Source: Azospirillum brasilense (GTDB lineage Bacteria; Pseudomonadota; Alphaproteobacteria; Azospirillales; Azospirillaceae). Taken from it: DNA of 64,000 nucleotides. A program made the translations under genes and the position numbers. Position 1 is the stretch's first letter, and each line of letters opens with the position of its first letter. Where the stretch lies: NCBI RefSeq assembly GCF_001315015.1, contig NZ_CP012917.1, positions 189,001-253,000 of the forward strand, written 5' to 3'. Under the pieces are notes generated by a model, which did no database searches, had not been told where the DNA came from, and worked only from the letters and a program-made list of their open reading frames with translations. Of the stretch, positions 46,348-56,469 are shown one piece after another.

Positions 46348-47937
46348 ATGCTGAACACGCCGCGCAGCCGCCGGGGGATGGTCACCTCCCCGCATCATCT
46401 CGCCAGCCAGGCCGGTCTCCAGATCCTGCGCGACGGCGGCACCGCCGTCGAGGCGGCGGTCGCCGTCGCCGCGGCGCTGGCCGTCGTCTACCCGCACATG
46501 ACCGGCATCGGCGGCGACGGCTTCTGGCTGATCGCCGAGCCGGGGCGCGACCCCGTCGCCATCGACGCCTGCGGCGGGGCGGGCAAGGCCGTCTCGCTCG
46601 ACCTCTACCGGCGCCACGGCCACGCCACCGTGCCCTGGCGCGGGCCGCTGGCGGCGAACACGGTCGCCGGCACCATCGACGGCTGGCGCGAGGCGCTGGC
46701 CGTCAGCGCCGGCTGGGCCGACCCGCTGCCGCTCGCCCGCATCCTGGAGGAGGCCATCGCCCACGCCGAGCAGGGCATCCCGGTCACCGCCAGCCAGGAG
46801 AGGCTGACCCGCCAGAAGCTGCACGAGTTGAAGGACGTCCCCGGCTTCAAGGACACCTTCCTGCCGGGCGGCGCCGTGCCGCTGGAAGGCTCCACGCTGA
46901 AGCAGCCGGCGCTGGCCGCCACGCTGCGCCGGCTGGCGGCGGAGGGGCTGGACAGCTTCTACCGCGGGCCGCTCGCAGCATCCATCGCAGCGGATCTGGA
47001 GCGCGCCGGCTCGCCGGTGGGCGCCGCCGATCTGGCGGCCCATGCGGCGCACCGCCGGCCGGCCCTGTCGGTGGGCGTGCGCGGGGCGCGGCTGTTCAAC
47101 CACCCGCCGCCGACGCAGGGTCTGGCCTCGCTGATGATCCTCGCTTTGTTCGACCGGTTGGGCGTGACGGAGGGCGAGGGCTTCGACCACATCCACGGGC
47201 TGATCGAGGCGACCAAGCAGGCCTTCCTGGTCCGCGACCGCGAGGTCGGCGACCCGGCCTACATGGGACGGGAGGCGCAGAGCTTCCTCGACGCCGCCGT
47301 GCTGGACGGGCTGGCCGCCAACATCGACCGCGCCCGCGCGCTGCCCTGGCCGCATGTCGCGAAGCCCGGCGACACGGTGTGGCTGGGCGTGATCGACGGG
47401 CAGGGCCGCGCCGTCAGCATGATCCAGAGCGTCTATTTCGAATTCGGCTCCGGCCTCGTCCTGCCGGAGACCGGCATCACCTGGCAGAACCGCGGCGCTT
47501 CCTTCCGCCTGGCGGAGGATGGCTGGAACGCGCTGGCGCCCGGCCGCAAGCCCTTCCACACGCTGAACCCGGCGATGGCCCGCTTCGACGACGGGCGCAG
47601 CATGGTCTACGGCACCATGGGCGGGGAGGGGCAGCCGCAGACTCAGGCCGCCGTCTTCTCCCGCTACGCGATGTTCGGGCAGGGCCTGCAGGCCGCCGTC
47701 ACGGCGCCGCGCTGGCTGCTCGGCCGCACCTGGGGCGAGGACAGCGTGACGCTGAAGCTGGAAAGCCGCTTCGACCCCGCCCTGGTCGCCGCCCTGCGCG
47801 ACGCCGGGCACGCGGTCGAACTGCTCGATCCGTACACGAGCACCATGGGGCATGCGGGCGCCATCGTCCGCCATCCCGACGGAACGCTGGAGGGGGCGAC
47901 CGATCCCCGCAGCGATGGCGCGGTCGCCGCCTGGTGA
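46348..47937 (+). CDS. hpxW: Ntn hydrolase of the gamma-glutamyltransferase family, oxamate amidohydrolase HpxW-like
   Basis: This 529-residue proenzyme is expected to cleave itself before the nucleophile threonine at about residue 343 in GDTVWLGVIDG. The N-terminus MVTSPHHLASQAGLQILRDG and the later IQSVYFEFGSG, LPETG, WQNRGASF pattern are those of HpxW rather than of true gamma-GT. There is no signal peptide, which again fits a cytoplasmic HpxW. HpxW splits oxamate to oxalate and ammonia in Klebsiella. An HpxZ-like protein and a DUF1116 (AllG-like) protein occur further along on the same strand. The exact substrate is inferred. Confidence 0.82.
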   Translation: MLNTPRSRRGMVTSPHHLASQAGLQILRDGGTAVEAAVAVAAALAVVYPHMTGIGGDGFWLIAEPGRDPVAIDACGGAGKAVSLDLYRRHGHATVPWRGPLAANTVAGTIDGWREALAVSAGWADPLPLARILEEAIAHAEQGIPVTASQERLTRQKLHELKDVPGFKDTFLPGGAVPLEGSTLKQPALAATLRRLAAEGLDSFYRGPLAASIAADLERAGSPVGAADLAAHAAHRRPALSVGVRGARLFNHPPPTQGLASLMILALFDRLGVTEGEGFDHIHGLIEATKQAFLVRDREVGDPAYMGREAQSFLDAAVLDGLAANIDRARALPWPHVAKPGDTVWLGVIDGQGRAVSMIQSVYFEFGSGLVLPETGITWQNRGASFRLAEDGWNALAPGRKPFHTLNPAMARFDDGRSMVYGTMGGEGQPQTQAAVFSRYAMFGQGLQAAVTAPRWLLGRTWGEDSVTLKLESRFDPALVAALRDAGHAVELLDPYTSTMGHAGAIVRHPDGTLEGATDPRSDGAVAAW

Positions 47938-47981
47938 CCGCCGAACCAAGGCACAATCAAGAACAGAGGGGGTTAGACGAC

Positions 47982-49136
47982 ATGCGGACGATGAAGACCA
48001 CGGCGTTGCTGCTGAGCGCCGCGCTGCTGGCGCCGGGCGTGGCCTTTGCGCAGGAGACGATCAAGATCGGCGTGACCCAGCCGCTGACCGGCGCGGTCGC
48101 CGCGTCGGGCAATTACGTCGCCAACGGCGCGCGGGTGGCGGAGGAGGTCGTGAACGCCAACGGCGGCGTTCTCGGCAAGAAGATCCAGCTGATCATCGAG
48201 GACAACAAGAGCAACCCGAAGGAGGCCGTCGCCTCCGCCGAGAAGCTGATCGTGCGCGACAAGGTCCCGGTGCTGATGGGCGCCTGGAGCTCCACCTTCA
48301 CCCTGGCGGTGATGCCGAAGCTGGTGGAGTACGGCGTGCCGATGGTGGTGGAGACCTCCTCCTCGACCAAGATCACCACCTCCGGCAACCCCTGGGTGTT
48401 CCGCATCGCCCCGACCTCCGCCATGGAGGCCAAGTCCTTCGCGGAGAAGCTGGACCATTTCCAGCCGGCCATCCAGAAGGCCGATTTCCTGGCTGTGAAC
48501 AACGACTTCGGCCGCGGCTCGGCGGAAGAGTTCCGCAAGATGCTGCAGGCCAAGGGCGTCAAGATCGGCGTCACCGAGACGATGGCCCCGGAGGCCACCG
48601 ACCTGTCGGCCCAGCTTTCCAGCATCAAGCAGTCGGGCGGCGACACGCTGTTCGTCACCACCGGCGTCGAGCAGATCACCCTGATCCTGAAGCAGGCGGC
48701 CGAGTTGCGCCTGCCGCACCGGATCATCACCAACGGCGGCTCCTCCTCCCCCGACCAGCTCATCGCGCAGGCGGGTGCGGCGGCGGATGGCGGCTACTTC
48801 ACGCTGTTCTTCGCCCCCTGGTTCCCGGAGAAGGCGGTGCACCCGACGGTCGCCAAGAGCTTCGTCGATGGCTGGAACAAGAAGGGCTACGACTTCGCCG
48901 GCCTGACCGAGGGCTACCGCGGCTATGACGGCATCATGACCATCGTGGAAGCCATCAAGAAGGCCGGCAAGGCCGAGCCGCAGGCCATCCGCGACGCGCT
49001 GTGGACCGTCAAGCTGGACGGCGTGAACGGCGACATCGCCTTCAAGAAGGACGGCCCGGAGGGCAAGGAGAGCGGCCAGAACGAGGCCAACGTCTACGTC
49101 GTCCAGGTGAAGGACGGCAAGGTGACGATGCCGTAA
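47982..49136 (+). CDS. Periplasmic binding protein of a LIV-type transporter (operon 3)
   Basis: This 384-residue HAAT receptor has a signal peptide of about 23 residues ending in GVAFA before QETIKIGVTQ. Typical motifs are PLTGAVAASGNYVANGA and AVNNDFGRGSAEEFRKML. GAGGGGG stands ten bases before ATG 47982. It follows HpxW by 44 bases and precedes the channel genes after a 231-base repeat-bearing gap. Ligand unknown; context suggests a nitrogen heterocycle or ureide. Confidence 0.93.
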   Translation: MRTMKTTALLLSAALLAPGVAFAQETIKIGVTQPLTGAVAASGNYVANGARVAEEVVNANGGVLGKKIQLIIEDNKSNPKEAVASAEKLIVRDKVPVLMGAWSSTFTLAVMPKLVEYGVPMVVETSSSTKITTSGNPWVFRIAPTSAMEAKSFAEKLDHFQPAIQKADFLAVNNDFGRGSAEEFRKMLQAKGVKIGVTETMAPEATDLSAQLSSIKQSGGDTLFVTTGVEQITLILKQAAELRLPHRIITNGGSSSPDQLIAQAGAAADGGYFTLFFAPWFPEKAVHPTVAKSFVDGWNKKGYDFAGLTEGYRGYDGIMTIVEAIKKAGKAEPQAIRDALWTVKLDGVNGDIAFKKDGPEGKESGQNEANVYVVQVKDGKVTMP

Positions 49137-49146
49137 GGCCCTCCTT

Positions 49147-49350
49147 TCAAACGCCCTCTCCCCCGCTCACGCGCAAACGAAGTTTGCGCTGACGCGACAG
49201 GCGGACCTTTGGTCCGCCGAAAGCGGGGAGAGGGAGGGGACCCGCGCCGCAGGCGCGGGGAGGGTGAGGGGGATGTCCGTGGCGGCACGTCCGGCAAACG
49301 CGCAACCCCCTCACCCTGACCCTCTCCCCGGAGGGGAGAGGGGAAAACCG
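49147..49350. repeat. Composite GC-rich palindromic repeat between the binding protein and LivH genes
   Basis: It holds several stems: GCGCAAAC/GTTTGCGC, GGCGGACC/GGTCCGCC, CCGCGCC/GGCGCGG, and outer arms CCCTCTCCCC/GGGGAGAGGG. It is related to the dispersed elements at 2855 and 41061 and probably attenuates or stabilises the operon transcript. The 231-base gap holds no gene. Confidence 0.7.
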
Positions 49351-49367
49351 AGGGATGGAGACACGCG

Positions 49368-50240
49368 GTGGAAGCGCATCTGCAGCACCTTTTGAACGCC
49401 GTGGTCCTGGGGGGGACCTACGCGCTGCTGGGAATCGGCCTGACGCTGATCTTCGGCATCATGCGCGTGGTCAACTTCACCCATGGCGAGCTTTACACCT
49501 TCGGCGCCTACATGGCCTACATGCTGGCCGGGATGATGGGACTGAACTTCTTCATGTCCCTGGCGATGGCCGCCGTGTTGGGCATGGCGCTGGGCGCGCT
49601 GATCGAATTCACGCTGCTGCGCCCGCTGAAGGGTGCCGACATCGACACCACCATGCTGGTGATGATCGGCGCCGGCATCGCCATGCAGGCCGGCGAGCAG
49701 CTGGTCTGGGGCGGTGTCGCGAAGTCCGTGCCCAGCCCCTTCCCGACCGAGCCGGTGGTGCTGGGGTCGGTGTCGGTGGGCATGAACCGGCTGTTCGTCC
49801 TGGGCGTGGCGCTGCTGCTGCTGGGCGGCTTCTACCTGCTCATCAACCGGACCAAGCTGGGCGTCGCCATGCGCGCCACCTTCCAGGACCCGGACACGGC
49901 GGCGCTGATGGGCGTCAACCGCGGGCTGATGTACACGCTGACCTTCGCGCTCGGCTCCGGCCTCGCCGCCACGGCGGGGGCGCTGCTCGGCCCGATCTTC
50001 GTGGTCACACCGACCATGGGCGATCTGGTGGCGCTGAAGGCCTTCGCCATCGTCATCCTGGGCGGGTTGGGCAACATCCCCGGCGCCACCATCGGCGGCT
50101 TCGTCCTGGCGCTCGCCGAGGAGTTCGGCGCCGGCTACCTGTCGTCGGGCTACCGCGACGCCATGGGCTTCATCCTCATCATCGCCGTGCTGATCGTGCG
50201 GCCCCAGGGTCTCTTCGCCATGAAGGAGCGGATCGGATGA
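49368..50240 (+). CDS. LIV-type ABC transporter permease, LivH-like (operon 3)
   Basis: This 290-residue permease has VVLGGTYALLGIGLTLIFGI and VVNFTHGELY at the N-terminus and VIVILGGLGNIPGATIGGF near the end. GGAG stands seven bases before the GTG start at 49368. Its stop overlaps the LivM-like start (ATGA). It forms the channel of transporter 3. Confidence 0.94.
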   Translation: MEAHLQHLLNAVVLGGTYALLGIGLTLIFGIMRVVNFTHGELYTFGAYMAYMLAGMMGLNFFMSLAMAAVLGMALGALIEFTLLRPLKGADIDTTMLVMIGAGIAMQAGEQLVWGGVAKSVPSPFPTEPVVLGSVSVGMNRLFVLGVALLLLGGFYLLINRTKLGVAMRATFQDPDTAALMGVNRGLMYTLTFALGSGLAATAGALLGPIFVVTPTMGDLVALKAFAIVILGGLGNIPGATIGGFVLALAEEFGAGYLSSGYRDAMGFILIIAVLIVRPQGLFAMKERIG

Positions 50241-51274
50241 CGACGCGTCTCCTCCCCTGGCTGTTCGTCCTGGTCATGGCGGTCGGACCGCTGTGGCTGG
50301 GCGACCAGTACATCCTCTACGTCCTGACCTCGACCGGCATCTTCATCATCGGGGCGATGAGCCTGAACCTGCTGCTCGGCTACACCGGGCAGCTCAGCCT
50401 CGGCCACATCGCCTTCTTCGGGATCGGGGCCTACACCAGCGCGCTGCTGTCGCTGGGCTTCGACCTCGATCTCGGCGGGGCGGAACCCTTCGTGCTGGGG
50501 CCGCAGCCGGTGTGGGTCGCCTTCCTCGGCGGCATCCTGGTGGCGGCGTTGTTCGGCTTCCTGATCGGCAAGCTCGCCTTCCGGGTGCGCGGGGCCTACT
50601 TCGTCATCGTCACCATCAGCTTTGCCCAGGTCATGCGCATGGTCGCGCTGAACTGGGTGGACCTGACCGAGGGGCCGATGGCGCTGAACAACATCCCGCC
50701 GCTGTCGGTCTGGCTGCCGTGGGACGGGGTGATCCCGCTCTACAAGAAGGAATACAATTACCTTCTGGTGCTGGCGGTCGCGGTGGTCTGCTTCCTGGTG
50801 ATCCAGCGGCTGGTGCAGTCGCGGGTCGGCCGGGCGCTGGTGGCGCTGCGCGAGAACGAGTCGCTGGCGCGCTCGGTCGGCATCGACGTGACGCGCTATC
50901 TGGTCGTCGCCACGGTGATCGCGGCGGGCATGGCCGGGGCCGCGGGCGGGCTCTACACCCACTACATCCGCATCGTCGATCCGGACGTCTTCATGTTCAT
51001 CTACACGGTGACCATGGTCATCATGGTGGTGACGGGCGGCAAGGGCACGCTGGCCGGACCGATCGTCGGCGGCCTCGCCTTCGGCATCCTGCCCGAGGTG
51101 CTGCGCGAGGTGGCGCGGCCCGAGGTGCAGTGGATCATCTACGGCGTCGCCATGATCGTGGTCGTCTTCTTCCTGCCGCAGGGCATCGTCCCGGCGGTGA
51201 AGAACTGGTTCGCCGGCCGCCGCAAGCGCGTCGCCGGAACGGCGCTGGGCCTGCGCAAGGAGACCTCGGCATGA
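50237..51274 (+). CDS. LIV-type ABC transporter permease, LivM-like (operon 3)
   Basis: This 345-residue membrane protein shows SLNLLLGYTGQLSLGHIAFF near residue 45, RGAYFVIVTISFAQVMRMVA in the middle and VTGGKGTLAGPIVGG near the end. A non-conserved loop with PWDGVIPLYKKEYNY lies at about residues 155-175. Start and stop overlap the neighbouring genes by ATGA. A basic C-terminal tail (AGRRKRVAG) follows the last segment. Confidence 0.94.
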   Translation: MTTRLLPWLFVLVMAVGPLWLGDQYILYVLTSTGIFIIGAMSLNLLLGYTGQLSLGHIAFFGIGAYTSALLSLGFDLDLGGAEPFVLGPQPVWVAFLGGILVAALFGFLIGKLAFRVRGAYFVIVTISFAQVMRMVALNWVDLTEGPMALNNIPPLSVWLPWDGVIPLYKKEYNYLLVLAVAVVCFLVIQRLVQSRVGRALVALRENESLARSVGIDVTRYLVVATVIAAGMAGAAGGLYTHYIRIVDPDVFMFIYTVTMVIMVVTGGKGTLAGPIVGGLAFGILPEVLREVARPEVQWIIYGVAMIVVVFFLPQGIVPAVKNWFAGRRKRVAGTALGLRKETSA

Positions 51275-52075
51275 GCCTCGCCCTCGACGAATCCGCCGCC
51301 CCGATCCTGGCCGCTCCGATTCTGGAGGTGCGCGAGGTCGCCGTCCATTTCAGCGGCCTGATCGCCATCGCCTCGATGAGCTTCGCCGTGCCGGAGGGGG
51401 AGATCGTCAGCCTGATCGGCCCCAACGGGGCGGGCAAGACGACGGCCTTCAACGTCATCACCGGCTTCCTGAAGCCGACCGGCGGCAAGGTGCTGTTCCG
51501 CGGCACCGACCTGACCCGCCTGTCCTCCAACCGCATCGCCGGCCTGGGCGTCGTGCGCACCTTCCAGCGCACCAGCATCTTCGCCGGCTGCACCGTCTTC
51601 GACAACGTGCTGACCGGGATGCACCGGCAGGGCCGGGCGGAGACCTGGGGGGCGCTGCTGCGGCTCGCCTCCGTGCGGGCGGAGACGGAGCGGATGCGGG
51701 CGGCGGTGGCCGAGATCCTGGCCTTCGTCGGGCTGTCGCACCGCGCCGACGAGCTGGCCGGCAACCTCGCCTACGGGGAGCAGCGGCTTCTCGGCATCGC
51801 CATCGCGCTGGCCGCCGACCCGAAGCTGCTGCTGCTGGACGAGCCCGCCGCCGGGCTGAACCCGTCGGAGACGGAGGCCTTCATGGGCGTCGTCCAGCGC
51901 ATCCGCGACCGCGGCGTGACCATCCTGCTGGTCGAGCACGACATGCGCATGGTGATGACCATCTCCGACCGCGTGGTGGTGCTGAACCACGGGCGCATCA
52001 TCGCCGAAGGCCCGCCGGAGGTCATCCGCGCCAACCCGGACGTGATCCAGGCCTATCTGGGCCAGGGGGTGAAGC

Positions 52076-52089
<14 letters not shown>
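51271..52089 (+). CDS. LIV-type ABC transporter ATPase, LivG-like (operon 3)
   Basis: This 272-residue ATPase has Walker A GPNGAGKTT, Q-loop region VRTFQRTSIFAGCTV, signature LAYGEQR, Walker B LLLLDEPAAGLN and switch LLVEHDM. The stop lies 14 bases inside the LivF-like gene. ATG 51271 overlaps the LivM stop. Confidence 0.95.
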
Positions 52090-52780
<691 letters not shown>

Positions 52781-52801
52781 GAAAAAAGAGAGGGTCAGGG
52801 A

Positions 52802-55171
52802 ATGGGAGAGGTTAGCACCGCTGGATCGGGCGCCGGTTCCGGCGTCGGCGCCAGGGTCCGCCGCAAGGAGGACGACCGGCTGCTGCGCGGGCGGGGCCGC
52901 TTCGTCGGCGACATCGCCCTGGTCGGCATGAAGGAATTGGCCTTCGTGCGCAGCCCGGTCGCCCACGCCACCATCACCGGCATCGAGATCCCGGAGGAGC
53001 ACCGCGGCGCCGTCTTCACCTGGGCGGACTTGGCGGCGGGCGGCGTCAAGCCGATCCGCGCCGTGTCGGGCCTGCCCGGCTTCAAGGTGTCGGAGCAGCC
53101 GGCGCTGGCCGACGGCAAGGTCCGCTTCGTCGGTGAGCCGGTGGCCGTCTGCGTCGCTGCCACCCGCGCCGAGGCCGAGGACATCGCGGCGTCTGTCTTC
53201 GTCGATTACGCCGAGCTGCCGGTGAATTCCGACATGCTAGAGGCGGTGACGCCGGGCGCGCCGAAGGTGCACGACCACTGGCCGGACAACGTCTTCCTGG
53301 AGACCAACGTCGGCGGGAACATCGCGGAGATCGCCGCCACCGCCCCGGTCAAGGTCTCGCGGACCATCCGCACGGCGCGCCAGTGCATGGTGCCGCTGGA
53401 GGGCAAGGGCGTGGTCGCCCATTGGGACCGCCACGTCGAGCAGCTCGTCCTGACCACCTCGACCCAGATGCCGCACATCGTGCGCGCTGGCCTGTCGGAA
53501 TGCCTGGACCTCGACCAGGGGCTGATCCGCGTGGTGGCGCCGGACGTCGGCGGCGGCTTTGGCTGGAAGGGCCTGCTCCAGCCGGAGGAGATCGTGGCCG
53601 CCTGGATCGCCATGCGGCTCGACCGTCCCGTCCGCTGGACCGAGGACCGGCGGGAGCATCTGGTCGCCGCCGCCAACGCCCGCGAGCACCATTACGAGAT
53701 CACCGCCTACGCCGACGCGCGCGGGCGGCTGCTGGGGATCGAGGCCGACGCCTGGGTCGATGCCGGGGCCTACTCCGTCTATCCCTTCTCGGCCTGCCTG
53801 GAGGCGGCGCAGGTCGGCAGCATCCTGCCCGGTCCCTACGACTTCGCCCATTACCGCTGCCGCACCTTCTCCGTCTGCACCAACAAGCCGCCGATCGTTC
53901 CCTACCGCGGCGTGGCGCGCACCGGCGTGTGCTTCGCCATGGAGCAGATGATCGACGCCGTGGCCGACGCCGTGGGGCGGGAGCCGTGGCAGGTCCGGCT
54001 GGAAAACCTCGTCCCGCCGGAGAAGATGCCCTTCGACAACGTGACGAAGAAGCATTTCGACAGCGGCGACTATCCGGAATCCGTCCGCCGCGCCGTCGCC
54101 GCCATCGAGCTTGAGGGCTGGCGCGCCCGCCAAAAGGCGGGAGAGCCGGATGGGCGTCTGATCGGCGTCGGCTTCGCCACCTATTGCGAGCAGTCGGCCC
54201 ACGGCACCGCCGTCTATCACGGCTGGGGCATCCCCATGGTGCCGGGGCACGAGCAGGCGCAGGCCCGCATCACCCCGGACGGCGGGCTGGAGCTGCGCGT
54301 CGGCGTGCAGTCGCACGGCCAGAGCATGGAGACCACCTTCGCCCAGGTCGCCCACGAGGTGCTGGGCATCCCGCTGGAGAAGATCAAGCTGGTGCACGGC
54401 GACACCGGCCTGACGCCCTATTCGACGGGCACCTGGGGGTCGCGCAGCATGGTCATGGCCGGCGGCGCCGTCGCCACCGCCTGCCGCACGCTGGCCGAGC
54501 GGCTGCGCAAGATCGGCGCGCACCTGATGCAGGCCGGGCCGGACGGGGTGGTTCTGGAGGGCGGGTCGGTGAAGGCCGGGGCCGCCGCGGTGACCATCCG
54601 CGAGATCGCCCACACCTGGTACCGCGCGCCGCAGCTCCTTCCCGCCGACGTGGACCGCGGCGGGCTGGAGGTCACCGCCGGCTACAAGCCGGGCAGCGAC
54701 CACGGCACCTTCTCCTACGCCACCCACGCCGTGGCGGTGGCCGTGGACCCGGAGATCGGGCAGGTCGAGATTCTCGATTACGTGGTGGTCGAGGACGCCG
54801 GGACCATGGTCAACCCGATGGTCGTCGACGGCCAGATCTACGGCGGCGTCGCCCAGGGCGTCGGCACCGCGCTCTACGAGCGTATGCCCTACGACGCGGA
54901 GGGCCAGCCGCTCGCCTCCACCTTCGCGGATTACCTGATCCCCGGTTTCACCGAGGTCCCGCACGTAAGGATCATCCACATGCTGACCCCCTCGCCCTAC
55001 ACCGAGTTCGGCGTGAAGGGCATCGGCGAGGGCGGCGCCATCGCCCCGCCGGCGGCGATTTGCAACGCCATCAACGACGCGCTGAAGCCGCTGGGAGTCA
55101 TCGTGACGAACGCGCCGATGACGCCCGAAGTGATTCTCTCCGCCATTGCGGGCGAGCGGGGTGCGGCATGA
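52802..55171 (+). CDS. Molybdenum hydroxylase large subunit (xanthine dehydrogenase/CO dehydrogenase family)
   Basis: This 789-residue subunit binds the molybdopterin cofactor and hydroxylates the substrate. The N-terminus VRRKEDDRLLRGRGRFVGDI is typical of CoxL-type subunits. Mo-pterin motifs include VVAPDVGGGFGWKG near residue 250 and PYRGVARTGVCFAMEQMID near 367. The catalytic glutamate lies in GIGEGGAIAPPAA near 742. The active-site loop lacks the CO-dehydrogenase form I sequence CSFR, so it is a form II hydroxylase for an organic, probably N-heterocyclic, substrate. The FAD and iron-sulfur genes follow with ATGA overlaps. Confidence 0.93.
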   Translation: MGEVSTAGSGAGSGVGARVRRKEDDRLLRGRGRFVGDIALVGMKELAFVRSPVAHATITGIEIPEEHRGAVFTWADLAAGGVKPIRAVSGLPGFKVSEQPALADGKVRFVGEPVAVCVAATRAEAEDIAASVFVDYAELPVNSDMLEAVTPGAPKVHDHWPDNVFLETNVGGNIAEIAATAPVKVSRTIRTARQCMVPLEGKGVVAHWDRHVEQLVLTTSTQMPHIVRAGLSECLDLDQGLIRVVAPDVGGGFGWKGLLQPEEIVAAWIAMRLDRPVRWTEDRREHLVAAANAREHHYEITAYADARGRLLGIEADAWVDAGAYSVYPFSACLEAAQVGSILPGPYDFAHYRCRTFSVCTNKPPIVPYRGVARTGVCFAMEQMIDAVADAVGREPWQVRLENLVPPEKMPFDNVTKKHFDSGDYPESVRRAVAAIELEGWRARQKAGEPDGRLIGVGFATYCEQSAHGTAVYHGWGIPMVPGHEQAQARITPDGGLELRVGVQSHGQSMETTFAQVAHEVLGIPLEKIKLVHGDTGLTPYSTGTWGSRSMVMAGGAVATACRTLAERLRKIGAHLMQAGPDGVVLEGGSVKAGAAAVTIREIAHTWYRAPQLLPADVDRGGLEVTAGYKPGSDHGTFSYATHAVAVAVDPEIGQVEILDYVVVEDAGTMVNPMVVDGQIYGGVAQGVGTALYERMPYDAEGQPLASTFADYLIPGFTEVPHVRIIHMLTPSPYTEFGVKGIGEGGAIAPPAAICNAINDALKPLGVIVTNAPMTPEVILSAIAGERGAA

Positions 55172-55980
55172 AGGCGGTCGATTTCGACTACGCCCAGCCG
55201 GCGACGCTGGACGCGGCGCTGGAACTTCTGTCCCGCGAGGACGTGATGGTGCGGCCCGTCGCCGGCTCCCAGTCGCTCGGCCCCATGCTGAACCTGCGGC
55301 TGGCCCAGCCGGAGCTGCTGGTGGACATCACCCGCATCGCCGAGCTTCAAACGATCCGCCAGGAGGGCGACCGGCTGGTCATCGGCGCCTGCGTCACCCA
55401 CGCGCGGCTGGAGGACGGCGACTACCCGGACGTGACGCGCGGCGTGCTTCCCAGCGTGGCGGCGGTGATCGCCTACCGCGCGGTGCGCAACCGTGGCACC
55501 ATCGGCGGCAGCCTCGCCCACGCCGACCCGGCGGCGGACTGGGTGAACGTCCTGACCGCGCTCGGCGCCGACGTGGTGATCGCCGGCCCGGGCGGGCGGC
55601 GCAGCGTGCCGATGACCGATTTCATCCTGGGCGTCTTCGAGACGGCCCTGCAACCGGGCGAGATCGTCGCGGAAATCCATGTGCCCGCCCTGTCCGACCG
55701 GGCGCGCTGGGGCTATTACAAGGTCTGCCGCAAGACCGGCGAGTTCTCCCACGCCACCGGGGCGGTGCTGATCGACCCGGCCCGCGGCGTCCAGCGCTGC
55801 GTCGCCGGGGCGACCTCCGGCAAGCCGGTGGTGATCGACGGCCCGGCCCTGTTCGAGGGCGGCTGCACCGAGGCGGCGCTGGCCGCGCATCTGGCCGGCA
55901 GCCCCGCCGCGGACGACCCCATCGCCCTTCGGACCCACACCGTCGCGCTGAAGCGCGCCATCGCGCAGGTGATGTCATGA
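55168..55980 (+). CDS. Molybdenum hydroxylase FAD-binding medium subunit
   Basis: This 270-residue FAD subunit carries electrons from the iron-sulfur subunit to the acceptor. The two PCMH-type FAD-binding motifs are VAGSQSLGPMLNLRLAQPEL near residue 32 and RNRGTIGGSLAHADPAADW near 110. DTAD-like CODH flavin motifs end with KVCRKTGEFSHATGAV. ATG 55168 overlaps the large-subunit stop; the iron-sulfur gene overlaps the end. It belongs to the L-M-S gene order of the CODH type. Confidence 0.94.
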   Translation: MKAVDFDYAQPATLDAALELLSREDVMVRPVAGSQSLGPMLNLRLAQPELLVDITRIAELQTIRQEGDRLVIGACVTHARLEDGDYPDVTRGVLPSVAAVIAYRAVRNRGTIGGSLAHADPAADWVNVLTALGADVVIAGPGGRRSVPMTDFILGVFETALQPGEIVAEIHVPALSDRARWGYYKVCRKTGEFSHATGAVLIDPARGVQRCVAGATSGKPVVIDGPALFEGGCTEAALAAHLAGSPAADDPIALRTHTVALKRAIAQVMS

Positions 55981-56465
55981 GCGCCCACGCCAAAAGCATT
56001 TCCCTGACCGTCAACGGCACGCGCGTCGAGGCCAGCGTGCCGCCGCGCCAGCATCTCGGCGACTTCCTGCGCGAGCGGGAGCTGCTGACCGGCACCCATC
56101 TGGGCTGCGAGCACGGCGTGTGCGGCGCCTGCACCATCCTGATCGACGGCGAGCCGGCGCGCTCCTGCATCACCTTCGCGGTGGCCTGCGACGGGCGGTC
56201 CGTCACTACGGTGGAGGGGCTGGACGACGACCCCGTCGCCACGGAGCTGCGCGAGGCCTTCTCCGCCGAGCACGGGCTGCAATGCGGCTTCTGCACGCCG
56301 GGGATGCTGGTGGCGGCGCGCGACGTGGTGCTGCGCCGCCCGGACGCCGACAACCCGGCGATCCGCACGGCGATGAGCGGCAATCTGTGCCGCTGCACCG
56401 GCTATGTCGGGATCGTCAACGCCATCCGCCGCGTCATCGACGCGCGCAACACGAACGCGGGGTAA
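55977..56465 (+). CDS. Molybdenum hydroxylase 2Fe-2S small subunit
   Basis: This 162-residue iron-sulfur subunit has two 2Fe-2S clusters. The N-terminal plant ferredoxin-like site is GCEHGVCGAC with a further Cys in ARSCITFA. The C-terminal helical domain has QCGFCTPGML and the paired LCRCTGY. All eight cysteines expected are visible. It overlaps the FAD subunit by ATGA; a CoxG-like gene starts five bases after its stop. Confidence 0.95.
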   Translation: MSAHAKSISLTVNGTRVEASVPPRQHLGDFLRERELLTGTHLGCEHGVCGACTILIDGEPARSCITFAVACDGRSVTTVEGLDDDPVATELREAFSAEHGLQCGFCTPGMLVAARDVVLRRPDADNPAIRTAMSGNLCRCTGYVGIVNAIRRVIDARNTNAG

Positions 56466-56469
56466 GCCC

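Noticed and set aside
46348..47937. Periplasmic gamma-glutamyltranspeptidase
   Set aside because: There is no signal peptide and the sequence pattern follows HpxW.
52802..56465. Carbon monoxide dehydrogenase (CoxLMS)
   Set aside because: The large subunit has PYRGVAR where form I CO dehydrogenase has a loop with CSFR, so a general molybdenum hydroxylase is the safer call.
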